Notes under the pieces: generated by a model
Told to the model about the DNA's origin: nothing
Seen by the model: only the letters and a program-made list of their open reading frames with translations
Database searches by the model: none
Part shown: piece after piece, positions 43,640 to 51,750 of the stretch
Numbering within the stretch: position 1 is the stretch's first letter
Layout: each line of letters opens with the position of its first letter
Assembly (NCBI GenBank): GCA_002050165.1
Contig: MWSW01000012.1
Location: 186,001 to 250,000, forward strand
Length of the DNA: 64,000 nucleotides
Reading direction: 5' to 3'
Source: Candidatus Tepidiaquacellales bacterium OLB4/UTCHB1
GTDB taxonomy: Bacteria > Bacteroidota > Ignavibacteria > Tepidaquicellales > Tepidaquicellaceae
Program-made: the position numbers and the translations under genes

Positions 43640-45319
43640 TTAGTTATTCGAATATAATTCATAGCCTCTGGTTTTATAAATCAACCGGTAGTTACCCGGG
43701 ATGAACAATTCTGAAGCTGGATAATCTGCGCGGTTAATATTGTCTTTCTCGACTATCACAAAGGTTTCGTCTTTATATTCAGATAGATCCGACCTTATTG
43801 AGTCTGTCCCGTTTTTTGTATCCAACATTGTAATATTGTAACCGCTCTTCGTCCAATCAACATCCGCCCCTTCGAAATAAAAACTTAATTGCGGGTTATA
43901 TCTGTAATCTGATGCAATGTAACAAATCCTGCTTGCGGGATAAGAATCAATAATTAACTTCAGTTCGGAAATATTGTAAGTATTCTCCCAACTCGGGATA
44001 TCAATCAGATATTTTATATTTGATATTAGGAAAGTCAGTACTACAAATAAAATTAACACCGGCTTTAACCTGTTTATCTTTGATACCAGAAATGCCACAG
44101 CTGTCAACAAAATAACCGATACACCGAGAACTAACAGTATAATAAGAAAATCGCTATGCAACACAACTTCTTTTGCCTGATGTCTGACTGTATCCGTGAA
44201 ATACCAAATAAGATTAAATAACAACAACAACGCTGCGATAAATTTCTTCCGGAAGGAATCAAACTCATAAGATAAAATAAAATCTGCAAGCAACATTACA
44301 CCGGGGGTTAAAATAAGCAGAATGTAAACTTCGAGCTTCGTCTTGAATATTGTAATTATTACAAAGCCGGTTAAAAACCAAACCCAAAGGAAAACTTTTT
44401 GCCACGATAGTTTCCTGATTTTTTTAAAATCAGTAACCAACGAGTAAAAAATCAAAACTGAAAAAGGAATTATATTCAGCAAATAGTTTATATAATAAAG
44501 CAATCCGGAGCTTTTATTGTTATGCTCTAAACCTGAGAATGCTCTTTCAATAATATGAAATCCGAAAAAGTAAGACAGGAATTCATAACCATGCGTAACA
44601 ATCATGTATATATGCCAGGGCGCCGCTATGATTATACCGATCAGAGAGAACAACAAAATATCTTTTACCGTAACTTTGAATCTATCTTTTAAGAAATAAT
44701 ACGAAATCATGAAAACAATCGGAATCAGGATTCCAACAATAATTTTCACCATCAGGCATAAACCAAAAACAACCCCTGTTGAATACAAATATTTTACCGA
44801 TCCGCTCCGGTTATAATTCAACATTAAATAAACTGAAAGTAAAATAAAGAACGTGTAGGGTATATCAAACTGAAACCGCTTTGAAAAGACATTGAAGATG
44901 ATCGTAGAGCTGAAAATCAACGTCGCAAGCAGACCAACTTTCCTGTCAAATAATTCCGAAGAAGTCTTATAAATCAGAAAAAGTGATGCGATTGAAAACG
45001 CGAAGATAATTAACTTCAAAGTTGGGGAGTTCAACCCGGTAATGAGAGAAATGAAATAGCCAATCCAAATTAGCAACGGAGGATGAGACCCGGAATAGAA
45101 ACCACCGGTGGAATGAGAACTTTGGTCAAAGAAATCACCGTTAATATAAATCGATAGTACTCTCAACGCGTACATCCCCTCATCCCAGGGTTGTATGTCT
45201 GTCGAAAATACCGGTGGAATTTTTAAAACACAGATTATGAGGAGAGCAGAATAAAAAAGGTAATTCAGGATTTTCTTATTATCGAAAGCCTGATTGAATT
45301 TTTCTAAATGAACGTTCAT
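43640..45319 (-). CDS. Glycosyltransferase family 39 / ArnT-like membrane protein
   Basis: An integral membrane GT-C enzyme of 559 residues with about 11-13 helices. After the first helix the conserved acidic pair lies in IQPWDEGMYALRVL (Asp46 and Glu47), the motif that binds the polyprenyl-phosphate sugar donor in PMT and ArnT enzymes. A soluble C-terminal part (about 445-559) follows the last helix. Such enzymes move a sugar from undecaprenyl phosphate to lipid A, glycan or protein on the periplasmic side. It is the first glycan gene after the two PorV/PorQ-like genes, separated by 14 bases. Confidence 0.88.
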   Translation of the reverse strand: MNVHLEKFNQAFDNKKILNYLFYSALLIICVLKIPPVFSTDIQPWDEGMYALRVLSIYINGDFFDQSSHSTGGFYSGSHPPLLIWIGYFISLITGLNSPTLKLIIFAFSIASLFLIYKTSSELFDRKVGLLATLIFSSTIIFNVFSKRFQFDIPYTFFILLSVYLMLNYNRSGSVKYLYSTGVVFGLCLMVKIIVGILIPIVFMISYYFLKDRFKVTVKDILLFSLIGIIIAAPWHIYMIVTHGYEFLSYFFGFHIIERAFSGLEHNNKSSGLLYYINYLLNIIPFSVLIFYSLVTDFKKIRKLSWQKVFLWVWFLTGFVIITIFKTKLEVYILLILTPGVMLLADFILSYEFDSFRKKFIAALLLLFNLIWYFTDTVRHQAKEVVLHSDFLIILLVLGVSVILLTAVAFLVSKINRLKPVLILFVVLTFLISNIKYLIDIPSWENTYNISELKLIIDSYPASRICYIASDYRYNPQLSFYFEGADVDWTKSGYNITMLDTKNGTDSIRSDLSEYKDETFVIVEKDNINRADYPASELFIPGNYRLIYKTRGYELYSNN

Positions 45320-45333
45320 TCATCTGATTCAAA

Positions 45334-46230
45334 TTAAAAGCTAATTCCAAGGGAAAAAGTATTGCTATTCCCGAAATCGAGTGAATAAGGCACATAAGCG
45401 TAATCCACATTAAAGTTTTTATATTTCAACCCGATTCCTGTAGTGAGTCCCCTGTTCTCGTACGCAGTCTGATAGCCTACTCTGACGAACACAATTTCCT
45501 TATACCCTAATTCCCCTCCCGAATTAATATGGAAACTTCCCCCGTCAATAATTTTGTATCCCTCCAAGCCGAATCTGAAAGCAAAGTCACCTCTTGTCTG
45601 TGTATAACCCGCGCCAAGCCTTATGGCAGTTGGTAATTTTGTTTCAACGTGTCTCAAACCGTTAACTGATCCAAAGTTACTTAATACTGCAGACAGACTC
45701 AAATCATCCATTATATAATTTGCTCCAATATCGAAGGCAACACCTGAAGCATCATCCACATAAAGTTTCTCGTAAATAAATTTTCCGGTTGCTCCGACAG
45801 TTAAGAATTCAGAAAGTTTATATGCCGCGGAAACTCCCATAGATAAATACTCTGCGTTGAACTCACCTTCCCTTTCACCCGGTATTTGTCTGATTTCAAT
45901 ATCTGAAATACCCGTTTTAAGGAAACCGATACCGAAAGCAAATTTATCTGATATCTTCATTTTTCCGGCAATAAAATCATGATTCAAATCTTCCATTTGG
46001 TTACTGTGCATCAGTACAACATTCGTATTCGCTCCATTAATTAACCGTGCAGGGTTATAGATAACAGCGGTTGCGTCATCGGTTAATGAAGAGTATGCAT
46101 CACCCATGGAGATTGACGGAGCGCCTACACCTAATTTAAGAAATGCAAATCCTGTATTGCCCGCCCCGTCATTTTGTGAATAAATTACAATAGGCAACAT
46201 TGAAAATATAAGGATAAAAACTTTTTTCAT
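45334..46230 (-). CDS. PorV/PorQ family outer-membrane protein (first of two)
   Basis: An outer-membrane barrel of the T9SS-associated PorV/PorQ family, 298 residues. The signal peptide (MKKVFILIFSMLPIVIYSQ) is followed by the family N-terminus FAFLKLGVGAPSISMGDAYS, then DDATAVIYNPARL. The rest is alternating strands ending in NTFSLGISF with a terminal aromatic residue. In Porphyromonas, PorV is the shuttle that carries T9SS cargo from the translocon to the PorU sortase, and PorQ is related. Which role this copy plays is not known. It is 3 bases from a paralogue. Confidence 0.88.
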   Translation of the reverse strand: MKKVFILIFSMLPIVIYSQNDGAGNTGFAFLKLGVGAPSISMGDAYSSLTDDATAVIYNPARLINGANTNVVLMHSNQMEDLNHDFIAGKMKISDKFAFGIGFLKTGISDIEIRQIPGEREGEFNAEYLSMGVSAAYKLSEFLTVGATGKFIYEKLYVDDASGVAFDIGANYIMDDLSLSAVLSNFGSVNGLRHVETKLPTAIRLGAGYTQTRGDFAFRFGLEGYKIIDGGSFHINSGGELGYKEIVFVRVGYQTAYENRGLTTGIGLKYKNFNVDYAYVPYSLDFGNSNTFSLGISF

Positions 46231-46233
46231 ATC

Positions 46234-47256
46234 TTATTTAAATTTAAAAACCAGGCTAACATTTTGTAGCGCGGATTTTGAATAAGGTTCAAGTTGAAAT
46301 GAATAATCAAGCCCAAGATTTATGTCTTCGGAGAACTTTCTTGTAAACCCGAAGCCCGCAGCAGGTTTGATATTTCCGAAAAAATCATCAACCCCGAAAT
46401 TTATCCTTTCAATCCCGGCACGAAGAATAATTGATTCAGTTAACTTATATTCACCTCCCAATTTCACTGAAAATTCATCGTAAAGTTCAACACCACTATC
46501 GGAGTTGAAATTCTCAGGTTGCCGGATTTTTATATATTCTGCTTCAAGTGTAACCGAGCCCTTATTATCCGGGAGTTTATATGAACTTCCGATATTGATA
46601 AGTGTCGGGAATTTGTCAACGGTAATATTCCCGGATGATCCGTAAATCTCGCTCGAACTCCACTCATTTTTCGCACCTAAATCTCTTACAGCTAATCCGA
46701 TTGTAAGGTTATGACGAAGTTTGTAAATTGCCCCTACATCGAATCCAAGTGCGAGCTTACTCGTTACATCCTCGAATAATTTCGAATAGTAGAGCTTGAA
46801 ACCAACACCGATTGCCAATTGCTCATCAAGTAAAAATCCTGTACCGAGATAAAACTGATTATCGAAGGTTGAGAACATTCCAATCTGTCTGGTATCGTTA
46901 TTCCTGCCGTCAATATCCGATACACCGGAGTTAATCCAGGATAGGGTAATCCCTGCTCCGCCTTTTTCCTGATTTGGTAACTTAAATTTTCTTGAGAACC
47001 CGACAAAGTTCAGACTTCTGTCGAAACTCATAAAGGAATATCCAACATTTACTATCCCCTGTTCCTGGAAAGTTGAAATCGCTGGATTGTAATAACCGAA
47101 ATTGTCAGTGAAAATGTTCGATACCATCGCGTTACCCATTGAGAGCCCCCTTGCTCCGAAGCCCATTCGTGCAAAAGCTCCGGCGAAACTCCCTACCTGT
47201 GCAAAGACAGAACCGGCAATAAGTGAAATTAAAAACGTTAATAATAACTTTTTCAA
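46234..47256 (-). CDS. PorV/PorQ family outer-membrane protein (second of two)
   Basis: A 340-residue relative of the adjacent PorV/PorQ-like protein. The signal peptide (MKKLLLTFLISLIAGSVFAQ) leads to GAFARMGFGARGLSMGNAMV, then DNFGYYNPA, the family's N-terminal pattern. Strand-rich sequence follows and the protein ends VSLVFKFK, with an aromatic residue third from last as expected for Bam substrates. Sequence similarity to its neighbour is partial, so they are distinct paralogues, not a recent duplication. It lies 19 bases after the propeller gene. Confidence 0.87.
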   Translation of the reverse strand: MKKLLLTFLISLIAGSVFAQVGSFAGAFARMGFGARGLSMGNAMVSNIFTDNFGYYNPAISTFQEQGIVNVGYSFMSFDRSLNFVGFSRKFKLPNQEKGGAGITLSWINSGVSDIDGRNNDTRQIGMFSTFDNQFYLGTGFLLDEQLAIGVGFKLYYSKLFEDVTSKLALGFDVGAIYKLRHNLTIGLAVRDLGAKNEWSSSEIYGSSGNITVDKFPTLINIGSSYKLPDNKGSVTLEAEYIKIRQPENFNSDSGVELYDEFSVKLGGEYKLTESIILRAGIERINFGVDDFFGNIKPAAGFGFTRKFSEDINLGLDYSFQLEPYSKSALQNVSLVFKFK

Positions 47257-47275
47257 ATCAATTCAAATTTTAATG

Positions 47276-48910
47276 TTATTGAATAACGAGAATTTTACCC
47301 CAATATTCATCATCACCATCAATTTTAATCCTGTAAAAATAAACGCCATTTGCCACCTGCAATCCGTTATCATTCTTTCCGTCCCATTGAGTGAACAGCT
47401 CGTCTGTTCCGAATCTCGTCGCATTTTGTATTATCGTCCTCACCTGATTCATACCAAAATCGAAAAGTTTAATCGTTACTTTCGCGGAAGGTTTGTTTGT
47501 TTTATAAAAAATTCTGGTTACTTCATCATCCGGCGCGAAGGGATTGGGCGCAGCATAAGTTTTAATATCAGAAGAGAGTTCAATCGGATCAATTGCCCTT
47601 ATAATTTTCCAACTGTCTGTCCATGATGTCCCAAGCTCCCTTGTTCTGCACATCCCGTCAATTGTTCCGATATATAAAGTATCCTGGATATAATTTCCCG
47701 AGAAGAACCGTTCCGTGCGGAGTACATCATTAGTTTTGTTATCAATTATTGAACCTGGTTTAACCCAAAGGAATTGTCCGAAAGTTGATTTCCAGACACC
47801 CTGGTCGGTAAGTGCGTATATAATTGTATCTCGTGCGAAAACGTTGTTCGGTTTAATATTGCCTAATGTTGACTTCCAAGTAATTCCGTTGTCAGTGGTG
47901 AAAGAAAAAGCATCGTACTCAAGTTGCCCCTCAGCTTTTCTTGAAGCCGCCCATATTACCGGTTGCCCGAAAAGCGATTGAACGTAAATATTCGTAACGA
48001 AATTCCCTGAAATGCCGTTACCTGAACCGGTGGGGTCAGTATTACCAAAGTTGTATTTACGCCAACTCTCTCCCCAGTCCGTTGATTTATTAATACCATT
48101 GGCAGTGCCAACGTATAAAACGGAATCGTTTTGAGCTTCAATAGTAAATGCTCTGTGGTTGAGGTTTATTCGCGGATCGAGGATAAAATCGTATGTACCG
48201 CCCGGAATAATACTGTCAATATTATCAGGAGGTAGAACAACCCGATGCCACGAATTTCCGTAATCAGTTGATTTCCTCAGACCGCCCGCAAAAGAAGTTA
48301 TCCAGATGGTAAAGTTGTTTAAATCGTTTTTGGTTCTTGTAATCGCGATATCAAATGATAAATTTTGTTGTGGTACAACAACCGGTAGCGCGCTCAGTAT
48401 GTTACTCCCGTATTGCACTGTAGTATCGTACATTCCGTCCATTGGTTGCGGAAACGAACTCCAATTGGTTCCACCATCGGTTGAAACTTTGATACCCGTT
48501 CCGGTCGGGACAAAATCACCGGATACTTCAGTGGTCGTGGATGTTGCAACTGCAACTACGTTAAACGTTACCCCGATTCCGGAAATCCCGTCTTCACCGA
48601 ATGGTTCAAGTCCGAAATAATGCTGGTAATTCCTGAATCCGTCAATAGTCCTCATCACACCGGTTCCTGTTGAAAACCAAACTGTATCGCCGGTAAATGA
48701 CTTTAATATTCTTGTCAGGAAATTACTAGACGGATACTTTACAGTTTTCGGAACAACTTCAACCTGCGGGGCATCCCGTAATACCGTTGTTCCCATATTT
48801 ATGTTTTGAAAATTCCGGTCAAGCAACCTGAATGTTTCAAGATCAAAAATATCCTGTGAATGCAGTGTTGACGAAAATAAAATAAAAATGAACAAAAAGT
48901 ATTTTCTCAT
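47276..48910 (-). CDS. Asp-box beta-propeller protein with FlgD-type/T9SS C-terminal domain
   Basis: An exported protein of about 544 residues; the signal peptide from the ATG at 48910 is MRKYFLFIFILFSSTLHSQ. The ATG at 48937 would add nine residues and overlap the upstream gene. Asp boxes include STDGGTNW, STDYGNSW, STDWGESW, TTDNGITW and TRELGTSW. The C-terminal 90 residues (TYAAPNPFAPDDEVTRIFYK ... QWDGKNDNGLQVANGVYFYR ... KILVIQ) are of FlgD Ig-like type. They are related to T9SS sorting domains but with APNPFAP in place of NYPNPFNP. Its gene neighbours, two PorV/PorQ proteins, make it a candidate cargo for them. Confidence 0.85.
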   Translation of the reverse strand: MRKYFLFIFILFSSTLHSQDIFDLETFRLLDRNFQNINMGTTVLRDAPQVEVVPKTVKYPSSNFLTRILKSFTGDTVWFSTGTGVMRTIDGFRNYQHYFGLEPFGEDGISGIGVTFNVVAVATSTTTEVSGDFVPTGTGIKVSTDGGTNWSSFPQPMDGMYDTTVQYGSNILSALPVVVPQQNLSFDIAITRTKNDLNNFTIWITSFAGGLRKSTDYGNSWHRVVLPPDNIDSIIPGGTYDFILDPRINLNHRAFTIEAQNDSVLYVGTANGINKSTDWGESWRKYNFGNTDPTGSGNGISGNFVTNIYVQSLFGQPVIWAASRKAEGQLEYDAFSFTTDNGITWKSTLGNIKPNNVFARDTIIYALTDQGVWKSTFGQFLWVKPGSIIDNKTNDVLRTERFFSGNYIQDTLYIGTIDGMCRTRELGTSWTDSWKIIRAIDPIELSSDIKTYAAPNPFAPDDEVTRIFYKTNKPSAKVTIKLFDFGMNQVRTIIQNATRFGTDELFTQWDGKNDNGLQVANGVYFYRIKIDGDDEYWGKILVIQ

Positions 48911-48923
48911 TAAAATTGCCATC

Positions 48924-49724
48924 TTAAGGTTGTACAAATTTTATGCTATCTGAAACCGGTTGACTTAATGCGTTTGAATTATCGTTTACTTTAAATGTAT
49001 AAACAAAATATCCGTTCAGACCCGTTGAAGTTACATAGTTAGAAAATTTAAAAATACCGTTTCCCTCATACACCATTGGTAAATTATTGAATACAACTCC
49101 ATCCGGTCGTTTGGCATCAAAGGTTGCCGAACGTATATCGCAAATTCCATCGGAATCGTTTGCATTAAGCGAAATAGTCAACAGCACTGAATCCTGAACA
49201 GGTCTCACTACACTATCCGGAAGCGAGGTAAGTTCGATGAACGGCGGCGAGTTGTTCGGATTTCGTACTTCAAACTCTTTTAGAAATACATTGCTCATCA
49301 AGCCGAGATTGTCCTCAACCTGAAACTGAATCTTATAAACTCCAACAACAAGGCAACTGATGTTACCAATTGAAGCATTTGCTGAATACGAATTTCCACC
49401 GGAGTTTTGGAGTAATACTTCTGCAATCATAGTATTACCCGGATTAAAAATTCGCGCATAAGCATTGGATATTTGATTCTGCGAATTTACTTCTATGGCA
49501 ACCGGAAATGAAATTTCCGGGTTGGATGAACTTGCATTAACTACGGTTGGTGATTGAGTAATGTTAACTATTACCGGAGCGGTGTAATTGGGATCAATTA
49601 CACCGGAATCTTCTTTTTCACATGAAGAAAAAAATAATATCGTTGTTGTAAAAAGAAGTAACTTTAAAATAAGGTTTTTATTCAAAATGTAATCTGAGAG
49701 TTTTTGGGATAATACGCAAAACAA
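48924..49724 (-). CDS. Lipoprotein with Ig-like repeats, function unknown
   Basis: A predicted lipoprotein: the hydrophobic leader ends in the lipobox FFSSC, followed by EKED. From the ATG at 49724 the leader would be long (Cys at about 35). A TTG at 49685 gives a conventional 23-residue signal (MNKNLILKLLLFTTTILFFSSC) and is a credible alternative start. The mature part has two Ig-like/Cadherin-like repeats (SPTVVNASSSNPEISFPVAI ... KIQFQVEDNLGLMSNVF, then PPFIELTSLPDSVV ... VYTFKVNDNSNALS). It is first in the 11-gene array. No family name can be given. Confidence 0.72.
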   Translation of the reverse strand: MFCVLSQKLSDYILNKNLILKLLLFTTTILFFSSCEKEDSGVIDPNYTAPVIVNITQSPTVVNASSSNPEISFPVAIEVNSQNQISNAYARIFNPGNTMIAEVLLQNSGGNSYSANASIGNISCLVVGVYKIQFQVEDNLGLMSNVFLKEFEVRNPNNSPPFIELTSLPDSVVRPVQDSVLLTISLNANDSDGICDIRSATFDAKRPDGVVFNNLPMVYEGNGIFKFSNYVTSTGLNGYFVYTFKVNDNSNALSQPVSDSIKFVQP

Positions 49725-49967
49725 AAAAAGTATAGTAAGGCTATATGGAGTGATTTAAGATTTCTTGATTCCTGCAAATTATAATATCAAATCAGTACTG
49801 TCAAGGGTTTATTTTATTACGATTTCGCTGACTTTTTAGTTTATTCCCTGTTTGGCGGAATAATGCTATATTGCCATAATATGTTTTATCCCTATGAAAT
49901 GAAAAAATCTACGATAATGATGATACTAAAATTTTAAAATTTAACTAAACAACCTTAATTTTTAACT

Positions 49968-51743
49968 ATGGCTACGAGGAAACTTTGCGCTTTTTATCTG
50001 AGTGCATTTAATCGGTTCAGTACAAATGATGAGTTTATTTTCACAAAGACAGCTGACAAGTATATTGGAATCACCAGAAAATTTTTAACAACCAAGATAG
50101 AATCCCTCATCAGTTATTATCAGGCTGCAGGTCTGGGAAAAGGCGATAAAATTGCAATCATCTCTGAGAACAGAATAGAATGGATAGTAACGGATATTGC
50201 AGCTGCGTTTTTAGGTTTGGTAACGGTTCCGATTTACAACACGCTTAGCAAAGAGCAAATAAAATACATCCTGGGAAATTCCGGCTCAGTTATGTGTTTC
50301 GTTTCTGGAAGCCTTATGCTTGATCGAGTACTTCAGTCCAGGGATGAGTTACCCGATTTGAAATCCGTAATATCATACAACGATTTTCATGACATCGAAC
50401 GTCCTGAAGGTATCTGCTACTTTTCTGAAATTGTATCTCACGCCCGGGATCATATTCCGGATATAAACAAACTGAAAATCCTGTGCGATAAAATCGAAGA
50501 GGAAGATTTATTAACCATTATTTACACTTCAGGTACAACCGGGATACCGAAAGGTGTAATGCTTTCTAACAAAAACATCTGTTCAAACCTCGTTTCATGT
50601 CAGAATGTGCTTGAGATTTCAGAGCGGGATTCATTTCTCTCATTCCTTCCATACTCGCATATTTACGAGCGGGTCGCTGGTTATTATCTTGCATTATTTT
50701 CCGGAGCTAAAATCTATTATGCACAAAACATTGATACAATTGCAACACAAATGCCTGAGACAAAGCCCACTATAATTATTACTGTTCCGAGGTTGCTGGA
50801 TAAAATGTATTATAAAGTAATGAAATCAGGGCTTGAAGAAACCAGCGGAATAAAAAAACGTATTTTCAAGTGGGCTATAAGAACAGCCAAACCAGGGAAA
50901 TCAAATAATCCAACGCTTAATTGGAAAATCGCAAACTTTATGGTTTACAAAAAAATTAAAGATAAAACCGGTGGGAGAATCAGGTGTTTCGTAAGTGGTG
51001 GTGGTGCACTTAATAAACAAATCGGCGAATTCTTTGATGGGATTGGTCTGCAAGTTCTTGAAGGTTATGGTATGACGGAAACTTCTCCCGTGATTTCAGT
51101 TAATCGTCCCGGACGGAATAAATACGGTACAGTCGGTATTCCCCTCGATGGTGTAATGGTTGATATTGCCCACGATGGTGAGATACTCGTTAAAGGTGAA
51201 CTCGTAATGCAGGGCTATTATAATTTACCTGAAGAAACTTCCGAAACAATAAAAAACGGATGGCTTCATACCGGCGACATCGGTGAGTTTGATAAAGACG
51301 GGTTTTTAAAAATCACAGATAGAAAAAAATCACTATTCAAAACTTCGGGTGGAAAGTATATCGCACCGTTGCAAATTGAAGAAACACTCGCACAGTTGCC
51401 ATGGATAGAGCAGATAATCGCTATCGGTAACGAGCGGATGTTCGTCTCTGCTCTCATCGTTCCCGCCAAAGATGAATTAATAGCAATTGCAAAGAAAAAT
51501 TCATTTGATGCAAATAGTTTTGAAACCCTGATAGAAAATTCTGAATTTTTGAAACTGCTTCAAAGACAAATTAATTCTGCTCAGAAAAATTTGGGTAGCC
51601 ATGAAAAAGTTAAACGCTTCGGATTTATTAAAGAACCGTTTACAATTGAATCAGGAGAACTTACACCAACTTTAAAGGTGAAACGAAAAGTGGTGGAAGA
51701 GAAATACAAAGAATTAATAAACAGTCTGTACGAGAAAATCTGA
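49968..51743 (+). CDS. Long-chain fatty acyl-CoA ligase (AMP-forming)
   Basis: Activates fatty acids to acyl-CoA through an acyl-AMP intermediate. The ATP-binding P-loop is TIIYTSGTTGIPKGVMLSNK (about 181-200). The A5 motif is EGYGMTETSPVISV, the A7/A8 region is WLHTGDIGEFDKDGFLKITD then RKKSLFKTSGGKYIAPLQIE, and the C-terminal catalytic Lys is in PTLKVKRKVV. Length 591 residues, like the FadD15-type ligases of Bacteroidota and Actinobacteria. It is monocistronic, starts 243 bases from the divergent lipoprotein gene and converges on the next gene with only 7 bases between stops. Confidence 0.93.
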   Translation: MATRKLCAFYLSAFNRFSTNDEFIFTKTADKYIGITRKFLTTKIESLISYYQAAGLGKGDKIAIISENRIEWIVTDIAAAFLGLVTVPIYNTLSKEQIKYILGNSGSVMCFVSGSLMLDRVLQSRDELPDLKSVISYNDFHDIERPEGICYFSEIVSHARDHIPDINKLKILCDKIEEEDLLTIIYTSGTTGIPKGVMLSNKNICSNLVSCQNVLEISERDSFLSFLPYSHIYERVAGYYLALFSGAKIYYAQNIDTIATQMPETKPTIIITVPRLLDKMYYKVMKSGLEETSGIKKRIFKWAIRTAKPGKSNNPTLNWKIANFMVYKKIKDKTGGRIRCFVSGGGALNKQIGEFFDGIGLQVLEGYGMTETSPVISVNRPGRNKYGTVGIPLDGVMVDIAHDGEILVKGELVMQGYYNLPEETSETIKNGWLHTGDIGEFDKDGFLKITDRKKSLFKTSGGKYIAPLQIEETLAQLPWIEQIIAIGNERMFVSALIVPAKDELIAIAKKNSFDANSFETLIENSEFLKLLQRQINSAQKNLGSHEKVKRFGFIKEPFTIESGELTPTLKVKRKVVEEKYKELINSLYEKI

Positions 51744-51750
51744 TACTCTG

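Noticed and set aside
49853-49866. TGGCGGAATAATGC as a second sigma-54 promoter upstream of the acyl-CoA ligase
   Set aside because: Only nine bases separate GG and GC, one short of the strict requirement, and the CAC core is missing.
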